Positions 1-7,784 are shown, counted from the first letter of the stretch. The stretch: DNA of 47,338 nucleotides from an uncultured Acetobacteraceae bacterium (GCA_937902425.1 CALFNB010000040.1:1-47338), one strand, 5' to 3'. Notes: a model not told the origin generated them from the letters alone. Translations and numbers: made by a program.

Positions 1-2
1 GT

Positions 3-119
3 CTGCATGGCGAAGCGCTGCGGCGGACCGATGGATCTTATGATCCGGCCGAGTTAGAGGCGGAGGCGCGAGGCGCGGGAATGGCGCCGGTCGCGGCGAT
101 CGCCAAATTTTCCTGGTAA
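3..119 (+). CDS. C-terminal end of an unknown protein (truncated by window edge)
   Basis: An open frame runs in from the left edge and stops at TAA (117-119). It encodes about 38 residues ending in AKFSW. The other two plus frames stop early (positions 38-40 and 55-57), and this frame has the codon pattern of the GC-rich host, so it is probably the tail of a real gene. Nothing in the fragment identifies a family, and no function is proposed. Confidence 0.4.
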   Translation: MHGEALRRTDGSYDPAELEAEARGAGMAPVAAIAKFSW

Positions 120-488
120 TGCAACGCCGGCCGATTTCAGTTTCGGCGACGTGGGGGGAATGGACAACACAAACGCGCTTCACATGATGCGGAATTACGG
201 CCGCCAACAGGCCGAGACACTTCGTTTGCAAAAAAGAAAACCAGATGCGCCAAATGGACCTGGAGGACCGTCGCGCGCGACGGTCGATGCAGTGTCGGCT
301 ACCGGACGGCCGTCGCGTGGAGTGTCGGTAGCACGAGGATGGAGGCCCTGATCATGGTGGCGATGCGACGCGGCAGCCCGGACCCTGGCGCGTGACACGC
401 TGTGTGGACCGGTCCCGTGCTTATTCGAGCGTGAGCACTTGTTCCGGCGTGAACGCGAGCGGCGCGAGACCAGGATTCAGCCGGCCTT

Positions 489-685
489 TCAGGGCGCGCA
501 CAGCTTGACGGTGACGGCGATCTCCTGGGCCAGCATGAACACCAGCATCCATTTCAGCAGCAGCAGATCCGCCAGAATCGAGTCCGCCAGAATCGAACGC
601 ATGTCGCTCATCGAAACAGGATCGCCGTGTGGAGCGCGATCACGAACGTCATGGCCGCGGCGCCGGCATCGAAGGCAATCGCCAT
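489..685 (-). pseudogene. Decayed small membrane protein gene, possibly DUF1640-like
   Basis: Two tiny minus-strand frames overlap by ATGA: 608-685 (25 aa, begins MAIAFDAG) and 489-611 (40 aa, contains ADLLLLKWMLVFMLAQ and a hydrophobic end). DUF1640 (CCDC90/MCU-regulator-like) proteins commonly begin with a MxIAFD-type stretch and end with a coiled coil followed by a hydrophobic LLLKWMLxF-type segment. The two pieces therefore look like the two ends of such a gene with the coiled-coil centre deleted. This is family recall, not an alignment. Alternatively they are two genuine small membrane peptides that are translationally coupled. A further 26-aa frame (421-501, ends TPEQVLTLE) follows on the same strand and is not interpreted. 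Confidence 0.35.
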
Positions 686-729
686 GGCCTTCCGTGGCTC
701 CCAGGCGACCTGCGATTATTTTGGGTGGG

Positions 730-1182
730 TCATGCCGCCGGTTCGTCAGGCCGAGGCGCCAGCATTTCGTCCAACGTCACGGGACAATCGGGCGGCACCG
801 GCAGCGGCACGAGGCCGTCCATGTCGTCCGGCAGGCCGGCCATCGCATCGGCATAGAGTTCGGCGATGTTGATATACTGGCGCATGCCGGGGGAGAATCT
901 CCGCCGCGCATCGCGTCGGTGAATCCGGGCTTCCGCGCGCCAGTGTGAAACGTCCCGCGATCGTGGCCACGCCTCGGCCTTTAGGTCGCGTAGGATCGCC
1001 AACACCAAATGCGATTGCACGGAGTGCAGCAGCGATTTGCCCACGTCCTCGATTTCCTCGGCGATGTTCGGCCAGTCGAGTTCTTTATCGTTCACGATTT
1101 CGCCAGCGGCGCGACGGCGCAGCAGCGCGGCCTGGTGCTCTGACCAGTGCATGATGTCCTCGTCGTAGAGGTCGCTCATCAT
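730..1182 (-). CDS. DUF29 family protein
   Basis: This 150-residue protein has the DUF29 hallmarks: an N-terminal LYDEDIMHWSEHQAALLR segment, a central DWPNIAEEIEDVGKS segment, then basic helices around SHLVLAILRDLKAEAWPRS. DUF29 proteins are widespread in cyanobacteria and alphaproteobacteria and their biochemical role is unknown. The start ATG (1180-1182) overlaps the stop of the upstream WGR frame as ATGA, so the two were once, or still are, translated together. A second ATG follows directly at 1177-1179 and cannot be excluded as the start. The length is normal for the family and no defect is visible. Confidence 0.85.
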   Translation of the reverse strand: MMSDLYDEDIMHWSEHQAALLRRRAAGEIVNDKELDWPNIAEEIEDVGKSLLHSVQSHLVLAILRDLKAEAWPRSRDVSHWRAEARIHRRDARRRFSPGMRQYINIAELYADAMAGLPDDMDGLVPLPVPPDCPVTLDEMLAPRPDEPAA

Positions 1183-1394
1183 CGGTACCCCTTTCGCCGT
1201 TTCACCAATTCCAGCCGTGATGCCGCGTGCGCCGCCGACGCGATGTCAGGGTGCGGGTCGGCGCGCACCGTTCCCGCCCGGCCGATCCTGCCCCACTCGC
1301 GGATCAAGTCGTACCGCAGCGGCCCGTGTTCGGCCAGAGGAAGGGCGAATCGCGGCGACAGGCGATGGCTGACCGTGCTACGCCCGATTGAGGC
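1179..1394 (-). pseudogene. WGR-domain protein, N-terminally truncated or with unusual start
   Basis: The minus frame open from 1394 to the TGA at 1179-1181 reads RFALPLAEHG, then LIREWGRIGRAGTVRADPHP, then a basic RLELVKRRKGYR end. This is the second half of a WGR domain: the WGR triad, the GTVR strand and the terminal KRRxGY are all present. There is no ATG or GTG in the open stretch; the earliest plausible codon is CTG at 1359-1361. The usual N-terminal strand is missing or degenerate, and the open part overlaps the mntR stop codon (1378-1380). Its own stop overlaps the DUF29 start (ATGA). It is most likely a gene that lost its 5' end when the mnt genes came to lie next to it; a small protein with a rare start is the alternative. 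Confidence 0.55.
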
Positions 1395-1821
1395 TCAGGA
1401 ACCGCGCGAAGGCGGCCAATGTGGTGTCCGAAACGTGGTGCTCGATCCCCTCGGCATCGAGTTCGGCTGACTCCGCCGGGACGCCAACCGCCAGCAGTAG
1501 GTCAACCACCACCCGATGGCGGGAGCGGACCCGGTCGGCCAGGCTTTCGCCGGGACCGGTCAGGAACACGCCGCGATAGGGCTTCGCGACCGCCAGCCCC
1601 TCCCGCTTCAATCGTCCAATGGTCTTGATCACCGTGGCGTGCGACACGCCGAGGCGGCGGGCGATGTCGGTGGGGCGGGCCTCGCCATTCGTGGCGTGCA
1701 GATCGGAAATCAGCTCAACATAGTCTTCCAGCAACGCGCCGGATTGCGCCGAGCGCGCTTTGCCGAAGCGGATCGCCTGATCCGGCTCTTCCGGCATCGT
1801 TCTGGGTGTTGGCTCTGCCAT
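1378..1821 (-). CDS. mntR: Manganese-responsive transcriptional regulator MntR (DtxR family)
   Basis: This 147-residue protein has an N-terminal winged helix-turn-helix (about residues 35-85; TDIARRLGVSHATVIKTIGRLKREGL is the recognition region) followed by a dimerisation and metal-binding part with the DAEGIEHHVS motif typical of MntR/DtxR repressors. It lacks the extra C-terminal SH3-like domain of full DtxR, as is normal for MntR. It lies 57 nt downstream of mntH on the same strand, so it is probably co-transcribed. The expected role is to bind Mn(II) and repress mntH when manganese is sufficient. The inverted repeat at 3286-3315 is its likely operator and would give autoregulation. Confidence 0.9.
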   Translation of the reverse strand: MAEPTPRTMPEEPDQAIRFGKARSAQSGALLEDYVELISDLHATNGEARPTDIARRLGVSHATVIKTIGRLKREGLAVAKPYRGVFLTGPGESLADRVRSRHRVVVDLLLAVGVPAESAELDAEGIEHHVSDTTLAAFARFLSLNRA

Positions 1822-1878
1822 CCCGCGCGATCGGACCTTGTTGGCCGACTCGGTCAGTGGACCGGGTCGGGGACCGGA

Positions 1879-3195
1879 TCATAGCCCGGCCATCTGTGCC
1901 AACAACACCATGTTGAGCCCGAGCACAACCACCGTCCCAATCACCGACGCGGCGCGGGTCAGTGGGCCGGGCGAAAACGCCCCCATCACGTCGCGCCGGA
2001 ACGCCAGGATCAGCAGCGCGACCATCGGCACCGGCAGCGCCAGGCTCAGGACAACCTGGCTCGCCACCAGTGCCTGTGTCGGGTTCACGCCGATCGCCAC
2101 CACGACGAAGGCCGGCACCATGGTCAGCAGCCGGCGCAGCCAAAGCGGGGTCCGGAAGCCGACGAAGTCCGCCATGATGGTCTGCCCGGCCATGGTGCCG
2201 ACCACCGAACTCGACACGCCGGAGGCGAGCAGCGAGGCCATGAACACCACGGCGGCGAGCCCGCCCATCAGCGGCAGCAGGGTGTGATAGGCGGTTTCGA
2301 TTTCCGCCACCTCAGGATGGCCCATGTGGAACATCGACGCGGCCATCGCCACCATCGCGAGGTTGACCAGCCCGGCGAAGCCAAGCGCCACCAGGACCTC
2401 AATGTTGGAATAGCGGATGACCGTCGCCTTTTCGGCCCGGTTGCGCGTCGGCACGCGGCCCGGCATCAGCGCCGAGTGGAGATAGATCGCGTGCGGCATG
2501 ATGGTCGCGCCGACGATGCCCACCGCGAGCGTCAGCGCGTCGGCATCCTGGATTTCCGGCACCACCGCGTGCCAGGCGAACAAGCGCCAGTCGGGCGGGC
2601 TGATGACGAGTTCGACCAGATAGCAAAGCCCGATCACGCCCACGAACCCGGCGATGATCAGTTCGATCGGGCGAAAGCCGCGGGACTGTAACGTCAACAG
2701 TCCCCAGGTCAGCACCAGCGTGATCCCGAGGGTGGTCAGCAGCGGCAGACCAAGCAGCAGGCTGAGGCCGATCGCGGCGCCGACCGTCTCGGCGAGGTCG
2801 GTGGCCATCGCGGCGATCTCGCTCGCGATCCACATGGCGACGGTGACGGGGCGCGGGAAATGGGTCCGGCACAGCGCGGCGAGGCTGTATCCGCTGACGA
2901 TGCCGAGGCGGGCCGACAGCGCCTGGAACAGCATCGCGATCAGGTTGGCCAGCAGGACCACCCAGACGAGGCCGTAGCCATAGCGCGCACCGGCCTGAAT
3001 GTTGGTCGCGAAATTGCCGGGGTCCATATAGGCCACTGACGCGATGACCGCTGGGCCGGCAAAGGGCAGGAAGCCTCGCAAACCCCGCCGTTGGCCGCTG
3101 AGAGCCTCCTGGCCGGCCCGCATCACGCGCCCGGTCAGACCACCCGGGAGGGTGCCCGATGCGGCGCCGGACGGGTGGATGACGGTGTCGCTCAT
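1879..3195 (-). CDS. mntH: Nramp-family manganese transporter MntH
   Basis: This 438-residue polytopic inner-membrane protein imports Mn(II), and possibly Fe(II), with protons. It carries both Nramp metal-site signatures: DPGN in TM1 (residues 58-61) and MPHAIYLHS in TM6 (about residue 231). Eleven or so hydrophobic segments are evident and the length is normal. The start at 3195 (MSDTVIHPSG) was chosen because the frame extends further up to 3309, into the promoter and operator, which cannot be coding. The Shine-Dalgarno sequence is weak. It is the first gene of a two-gene unit with mntR. Confidence 0.93.
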   Translation of the reverse strand: MSDTVIHPSGAASGTLPGGLTGRVMRAGQEALSGQRRGLRGFLPFAGPAVIASVAYMDPGNFATNIQAGARYGYGLVWVVLLANLIAMLFQALSARLGIVSGYSLAALCRTHFPRPVTVAMWIASEIAAMATDLAETVGAAIGLSLLLGLPLLTTLGITLVLTWGLLTLQSRGFRPIELIIAGFVGVIGLCYLVELVISPPDWRLFAWHAVVPEIQDADALTLAVGIVGATIMPHAIYLHSALMPGRVPTRNRAEKATVIRYSNIEVLVALGFAGLVNLAMVAMAASMFHMGHPEVAEIETAYHTLLPLMGGLAAVVFMASLLASGVSSSVVGTMAGQTIMADFVGFRTPLWLRRLLTMVPAFVVVAIGVNPTQALVASQVVLSLALPVPMVALLILAFRRDVMGAFSPGPLTRAASVIGTVVVLGLNMVLLAQMAGL

Positions 3196-3285
3196 GCGGG
3201 GGTTTTGTCCATCTGGGCGGTCGTTGCCTGCTGCGCGGTCGTTGCCTGTCTGGCCGCGGCATCGGCCATGTTTTGCACCTCTGGG

Positions 3286-3315
3286 CACAGAATGTAGCCA
3301 AGGGTACACTCTGTG
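3286..3315. promoter_or_regulatory. Putative MntR operator: 30-bp near-perfect inverted repeat
   Basis: The two 14-nt half-sites, CACAGAATGTAGCC and GGGTACACTCTGTG, are separated by AA. Twelve of 14 positions are symmetric. The repeat covers the -10 box and spacer of the predicted mntH promoter and touches the -35 box. The position suits repression by MntR, encoded in the same unit. The sequence is not the Escherichia coli MntR box as I recall it, so assignment to MntR rests on context. Confidence 0.65.
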
Positions 3316-3319
3316 ACAA
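3291..3319 (-). promoter_or_regulatory. Predicted sigma-70 promoter of mntH-mntR
   Basis: On the minus strand, TTGTCA (3314-3319) and TACATT (3291-3296) are separated by exactly 17 nt. Transcription would begin near 3284, giving a leader of about 90 nt before the start codon at 3195. The overlap with the inverted repeat strengthens the call. Confidence 0.55.
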
Positions 3320-3530
3320 GGGGTAGATCACGATTTCACGATGCCATCGCGTCAAAGGATGGCCGTTCGCGGCCGCGCTGGTGGTTTCCCCGCCGTGTAG
3401 CGGGTGTGGCCGGCTCCCGGGGAACAACGCGACAATCCGGGTTTTGTATCGGCGAGGGAACCGCTCGCGCATCGCGACGGTCAGATCGCCAGTCGAGCGA
3501 AACGGCCGCTCCGGCCACTGCCCTCCAGCC

Positions 3531-4730
3531 TCAGGGCCGCGCCGTCGCCGTCGTTTTGGCGCCGTTCAGCGTCTGGCTGAGACTGTCACGCAGCCAGCCG
3601 GCCGGCATGGCGCCGAGAAACCCTTTCCGCAACTCGGCGAGCCGCGCTTTGGTCATGCGGACCGCCTCCGGCGTGAAAAATTCCGCGCCGTCGGTGAACA
3701 TCAAATACGCCTGGGCCTCATTTTCCATCACCTCCTCGAGCGAGGAATCATAGCCCAGTGAATGGAGGTGAATTCGGATGCGGTCACGCTCCGCGGGCGT
3801 GAGTGTGCGCGTCCAGAACCGATGCGCGAACGCCGCGTAATCCGGGTTGGTGAAATACTCACCGTGCGACAGCTCATGATGCAGGATGGTGGCGCGAGCG
3901 GACCGCGTGACATGCGCGTCGGCACCCACCTGGGGGATCGAAAGCAACGCCGCGCGGACGTTCGGGTCGAACCAGCCGTCCTGCCGGATCAGGCGGCGCA
4001 AGGTGTCCTCCTGGCTCATCAATCGGATGCTGTCGCGATCGCCGAGCGCGAAGAAGCGCAGCAATTCCGGCGCGCCATAGTCGTGGCCGTAATAGAACGT
4101 CTCGGCGGTGTCGCCGCCCGCCCGGATGGCGGTATCGAGTTCGCTGTCGCTCAGCAGGCGGTCATGCGGCAGGCCACTTTTCTCAGACAGGGCCGCGACC
4201 CGGTTCAGCATGCGGCCCTGATCGAGCAGGGAGGCGAAGTCGAGGAGCAGGATCCGCGGGTTCGCCTTGAAGCGGAAGATCATCGGATCGGGTGCCCCAT
4301 TGGCGGGGACATGGGCCAGGATCTGCTGCTCGGTGGCGGTCTCGATGCTGAACGCGGCCGGGGCTGGCGCGGGTTCCGCCGGGGAAAGCGTGGCCGGGGA
4401 AAGCGTGGCCGGGGAAATCGTGGCCGGGGAAACCGAAGCCGGGACGGGGGCCTGTGGCGTAACCGTGACCGGCGGAACGGCGGCATCCGGCCGCGGCGGA
4501 GTTTCCGTCGAGCCGGGCCGTGGCGCGAAGGGGGCCGGCTGCATCGCGATCGGTGGCGGCACCGGTGGCGCGGGCGAATGCCACAGGAACCACCCACCAG
4601 CCGCGGCGGCCATCACGAGCACGATCGGCGCCACGATCGTCCACACCGGGATCCGCTGCGATCTGACGGGGGACACGGCGGGAGGCTTCGTCAGCCTGAT
4701 CGTGCTGTCGTTGTCAAACGGTTGCGGCAT
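3531..4730 (-). CDS. Membrane-anchored protein with HExxH zinc-protease-like motif
   Basis: This 399-residue protein has a short cytoplasmic N-terminus, one membrane segment (about residues 29-50), a Pro/Ala-rich linker (about 52-135) containing repeated SPATxSPATL units, then a periplasmic domain. That domain has HHELSHGEYF (HELSH at 285-289) and, about 50 residues later, ENEAQAYLMF, whose Glu could be the third zinc ligand of a gluzincin-type site. Activity is inferred from these residues only. The start at 4730 (MPQPFDNDST) was preferred over 4838, as the extension is low-complexity and lies in the upstream gap. It points the same way as the OmpA-like gene upstream and the T6SS block, but no secretion role is established. 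Confidence 0.6.
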   Translation of the reverse strand: MPQPFDNDSTIRLTKPPAVSPVRSQRIPVWTIVAPIVLVMAAAAGGWFLWHSPAPPVPPPIAMQPAPFAPRPGSTETPPRPDAAVPPVTVTPQAPVPASVSPATISPATLSPATLSPAEPAPAPAAFSIETATEQQILAHVPANGAPDPMIFRFKANPRILLLDFASLLDQGRMLNRVAALSEKSGLPHDRLLSDSELDTAIRAGGDTAETFYYGHDYGAPELLRFFALGDRDSIRLMSQEDTLRRLIRQDGWFDPNVRAALLSIPQVGADAHVTRSARATILHHELSHGEYFTNPDYAAFAHRFWTRTLTPAERDRIRIHLHSLGYDSSLEEVMENEAQAYLMFTDGAEFFTPEAVRMTKARLAELRKGFLGAMPAGWLRDSLSQTLNGAKTTATARP

Positions 4731-4981
4731 CCTGGCATTGCCATGAGCTGGAATGAGGCCTGGATCCCGGCCGGCGTTCGACCCCTTGGCTCGGGATGAA
4801 GCCCGCGGGGCAATGGGGATCGGCTGATCCGCTACCACGTCAGGTAGCCCGAGCGCGGGGTCGAGAGCAAGTGTGTTATCACGCCGCGAGACAGGTGATG
4901 GAACAATCGGGGGCGCGATCGGGCGAGGTCAGCTTCCCCTCGCGATCTCTGACGAACCCAGGGGTCGGGGAGGCGACGCGA

Positions 4982-5593
4982 TCAGGCGCCGATATTGATC
5001 ACCTGGACCCGCCGGTTCCGGGCTTCCGGCGTCTGCGGCGGCGTTGCGATCAACGGATGTTCCTCGCCCATCCCGACTGCTTCCAGGCGCGACGGCGCCA
5101 CATTGAACTGGCTGCTCAGGTAGGACACGACAGCCTCGGCCCGCTGCCGCGACAGCGCGAGGTTCGCCTCCCGTGAGCCGACATTATCGGTGTGGCCTTC
5201 GATCCGGAAGCGGAACTTCGCGAGGTCGCTCGAAGCCAGCGCCTTGCCCAGAGCGTCGAGGGATGCCTTGCCCCCCGGCGTCAACTCGGCGGAACCGGTG
5301 GGAAAGTTGACCGTCAGGTTGACCGACGGACCGGCGACCGGCGCGGCCGTTTCCTCATGCGTGGGCCGCGGCCGCGTGGCGGTTCCGGTCGTGGACACCG
5401 GCCGCGTGGCCGACGGAGGCTGCGCCGCTGGGCTGCCACCGAGCTTGATGCCGCGCGTGGAACCGGTGACGTGGTTGCCGCTCGGCTTCAAGGCGTTGAT
5501 GATCGAATCAGCCGATTGCTGCGCGGGCGCGGCGCTGCTCAGGGCGATCAGGGCCAGGGGAATGGCGGCGACAGGTTTCAGAAACCGGCGCAT
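4982..5593 (-). CDS. OmpA-family peptidoglycan-binding protein
   Basis: This 203-residue protein has a signal peptide (about residues 1-24, cleavage near APA-QQ), a Pro/Thr-rich linker, and a C-terminal OmpA-like domain (about 90-200). The domain shows NFPTGSAELT, RIEGHTDNVGS and LSRQRAEAVVSYL, ending with NRRVQVINI. The GHTDN..G and R..AV.. motifs bind the diaminopimelate residue of peptidoglycan. No Cys lipobox is seen, so it is probably periplasmic or outer-membrane associated. It could be envelope housekeeping or an accessory anchor for the T6SS next door; TssL in this locus already has its own OmpA domain. Confidence 0.82.
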   Translation of the reverse strand: MRRFLKPVAAIPLALIALSSAAPAQQSADSIINALKPSGNHVTGSTRGIKLGGSPAAQPPSATRPVSTTGTATRPRPTHEETAAPVAGPSVNLTVNFPTGSAELTPGGKASLDALGKALASSDLAKFRFRIEGHTDNVGSREANLALSRQRAEAVVSYLSSQFNVAPSRLEAVGMGEEHPLIATPPQTPEARNRRVQVINIGA

Positions 5594-5689
5594 GGGTGGT
5601 CCTCCTTCAACGCAATCGGATGGCGGTTTATAGTGTGATCGGAAAATAATACCAGCACACTTGGACAGCGACGTGGCGACGCCTCCGCG

Positions 5690-5740
5690 TCGTCATGCGT
5701 CGTCATGCGTCGGCCTGGTCTGGGGCCTGGTCTGGGGACC
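5690..5740. repeat. Short direct repeats in the 5594-6144 gap
   Basis: CGTCATGCGT is repeated immediately (about 5691-5711), followed by two copies of GGCCTGGTCTGGGG-like sequence (about 5713-5735). These are simple slippage-type duplications in non-coding DNA. No regulatory role can be read from them. Confidence 0.5.
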
Positions 5741-5879
5741 CGTTCCGGCACGGTGCCGCGACAGGCCTCCGGGACGAGCCCCACGGGCATCGTGATAAAG
5801 TTGGACCAGGAATGGAATTGCCCTCGGTCGTCATGCTCGGGCCTTGCCCTTCGCCGGAACCACGGCAAGTAAGTATTCC

Positions 5880-6028
5880 AACACGGACAAGACAGGGAAA
5901 AGGCAGGGATTTTCACGGAAAAGCAAGTGTGGTGCTCCATGCGGACGTTCGATCATACACCGCCCGAGGAAGCCAAAATCCTTGCCTGTCCGTGAAAATC
6001 CCTGCCTTTTCCCTGTCTTCTCCGTGTT
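5880..6028. repeat. 149-bp palindromic element: 48-bp inverted repeat arms around a 53-bp centre
   Basis: The left arm (5880-5927, begins AACACGGACAAGACAGGG) and the right arm (5981-6028, ends TTCTCCGTGTT) are reverse complements at 45 of 48 positions. The arms are less GC-rich than the surroundings. It lies in the 551-bp stretch 5594-6144 between the OmpA-like and methyltransferase genes, where I see no convincing gene. It looks like a dispersed palindromic or MITE-like unit; no flanking target duplication could be confirmed by eye. It is too long and too far from a T-tract to be a simple terminator. Confidence 0.7.
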
Positions 6029-6144
6029 AAAGCCTTGCTTTCTTTCGGCCAGCGAACCAATCATCTGAAATCGAGATGTGTGAATGTCGCGGGGCCAGGC
6101 CCGAGGATCACGACGCGGAGCGCGACCTGCCCATGCGGCCACGT

Positions 6145-7644
6145 TCAATACACCCCGGCGTTTTTCAATGCCGGAAGGAAACGATGCAGGCATGCCTCGA
6201 CCGACGTGCGCGCGTCCGCTTCCTGATCGGCGGAGGTGTTCATCGCCCGCATCAGACCGTCTACGTCCGTGATCCCCGCGCGCACGAAATCCACCAACGC
6301 CAGCGCGAGCAACGGCGTCACCAACGGAATGCCGGTTGGCCGGCAGGCCGCCGCGACCGGGCGATTGGGCGACTCCTTGCCCATCAGCCGCCGCGCGGAG
6401 ACAGTGTTGAAACGCATCGCCTCAACGCCCGGCGCCGTCATCGGCCGCGAGGTCGGTTCCACCATGTCGGCGGCGATCAGAATGCTGATCAGTTCGGCCG
6501 GGTTATCGCGCCGCCCAACCAGGTTCGGCAGGCGCAGCAAATCGCCGACGCGGCCAGGTCGCGTGCTCAACGCGGTGACGATCGGCTGGTAGAATTCCTT
6601 GTTCAGTTCCGCCCGTCCCGCCGGCATGTTGACCGCGTCGGGCAGATCGTCCGGCCGCTTCACCAGCGTGAGGTGAACGTCCATCAGGGCCGCGGCACGC
6701 TCGCTGAGATTGATGCGGCGCGCACCACGCACGAACACGTCGTGCCGCAGCGACCGCGGCAGGCACATGTCCTTGATGAGTTCCTGCATCAACGGATCGC
6801 TGTAGCGGTTGAAGATCTCCCGTTGCGGTTCCGTCAGCATCAGTTCCGGAAAATTGTCAGGCAGGTTGCCGGCGGCGATCCATTCCAGTTTGGCCTCGCT
6901 CAGCGCGGCGGCGACATCGGTGACGAAGCACGGAGCCCAGTGGGCGTTCATGAACTCGTGCGCGAGGTAGTGGACGTTGGCATCCTCAAGCGTGTTGACC
7001 AGGTTCGTCACGCTTGAGCCGCTGGTGGCGAAGTGCGCCTGCGCGGCGATCAGGTCTTTCACGACGCGCAGTCCCGCCCGCGCCTGAACGTCGCTGCGTC
7101 CGGCCACGCGCTGGCCGGCTTCGCGAATGACGCGCGCGACGCCGATCCTCTCCTGCCAACCTGGCAACGTATTATAACTTAAATGCACCAGCCCTCCTGG
7201 GCGGACCTTCTGGCCCAGAAGACGGACGATGCCGGTTTGCGCGGCGGGCGGGATCCAGCTCCAGATCCCATGCATTGTGACGAAGTCCATCTCCGGCAGG
7301 TCGCGCAGTACTGGGCTGTCTTCCCAGCGCGCGAAGTCGGCTTCGACGAAGGTGACGTTGGTCAGGCCCGCTTCGGCCGCCCATTCGCGCGCGGTGGCGA
7401 TGTGGGCGGGATTGAAGTCGACGGCGGTGATGTTCCAGGTGGGGTTGCTCGCCGCCAGCGCCATGGCGCCGTAGCCGAAACCGCAGCCGAGTTCCAGCAA
7501 CAGCACCGGATCGTCGCCGGCCGGGATCGTCGCCGATGCACCGCCGATGATCGAGGCCAACGCCATCATCGCCGGCGATTGCTGCCGATACCATCCGACC
7601 GAATAAGTGATATCGGTGACGTAACCTCCGCCCCACTCGCTCAT
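6145..7644 (-). CDS. Class I SAM-dependent methyltransferase with regulatory domain
   Basis: This 499-residue protein has an N-terminal Rossmann methyltransferase domain (about residues 1-220) with motif I LLELGCGFGYG near residue 53 and an acidic AVDFN strand end that would hold the SAM ribose. It is followed by a region resembling the methyltransferase regulatory domain (PF10119-type, about 220-310) and an alpha-helical C-terminus. The substrate is unknown. The start at 7644 (MSEWGGGYVTD) excludes three residues that lie in a tandem repeat. It is in line with tssG, 108 nt downstream across two tandem repeats, so it may or may not belong to the T6SS transcript. Confidence 0.8.
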   Translation of the reverse strand: MSEWGGGYVTDITYSVGWYRQQSPAMMALASIIGGASATIPAGDDPVLLLELGCGFGYGAMALAASNPTWNITAVDFNPAHIATAREWAAEAGLTNVTFVEADFARWEDSPVLRDLPEMDFVTMHGIWSWIPPAAQTGIVRLLGQKVRPGGLVHLSYNTLPGWQERIGVARVIREAGQRVAGRSDVQARAGLRVVKDLIAAQAHFATSGSSVTNLVNTLEDANVHYLAHEFMNAHWAPCFVTDVAAALSEAKLEWIAAGNLPDNFPELMLTEPQREIFNRYSDPLMQELIKDMCLPRSLRHDVFVRGARRINLSERAAALMDVHLTLVKRPDDLPDAVNMPAGRAELNKEFYQPIVTALSTRPGRVGDLLRLPNLVGRRDNPAELISILIAADMVEPTSRPMTAPGVEAMRFNTVSARRLMGKESPNRPVAAACRPTGIPLVTPLLALALVDFVRAGITDVDGLMRAMNTSADQEADARTSVEACLHRFLPALKNAGVY

Positions 7645-7695
7645 GCGCCCCACTCGCTCATGCGCCCCACTCCCTCATGCCCCCACTCCCTCATG
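7626..7695. repeat. Tandem repeat, four units of 16-17 bp
   Basis: The unit CCCCACTCGCTCATGCG is repeated with small changes (CCCCACTCCCTCATGC), running from the first codons of the methyltransferase gene upstream. Each unit contains CAT, which is ATG on the minus strand, so repeat number alters the spacing and number of candidate start codons. Confidence 0.75.
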
Positions 7696-7709
7696 CAATG
7701 CGTTCCTTT

Positions 7710-7784
7710 GTCGCGAGGCGTCGCGCCTCAGTTTGTCGCGAGGCGTCGCGCCTCAGTATGTCGCGAGGCGTCGCGCCTCTGATG
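7710..7784. repeat. Tandem repeat, three units of 25 bp overlapping the 3' end of tssG
   Basis: Units at 7710-7734, 7735-7759 and 7760-7784 share GTCGCGAGGCGTCGCGCCTC and differ mainly in their last bases. The third unit and part of the second are translated as the SEARRLATY end of TssG; the stop codon (7753-7755) lies in the second unit. The unit is itself partly palindromic (GCGAGGCG/CGCGCCTC). Confidence 0.85.

Noticed and set aside
439-948. 169-residue plus-strand frame
   Set aside because: It runs opposite the small hydrophobic frames and the DUF29 gene, and its sequence is Arg/Ser-rich without motifs.
5880-6028. Intrinsic terminator or tRNA-like structure
   Set aside because: Arms of 48 bp with a 53-bp centre and no proper T-tract or tRNA landmarks; better seen as a palindromic element.
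7626-7784. Possible CRISPR array
   Set aside because: Contiguous tandem units of 16-25 bp without unique spacers; these are minisatellites.
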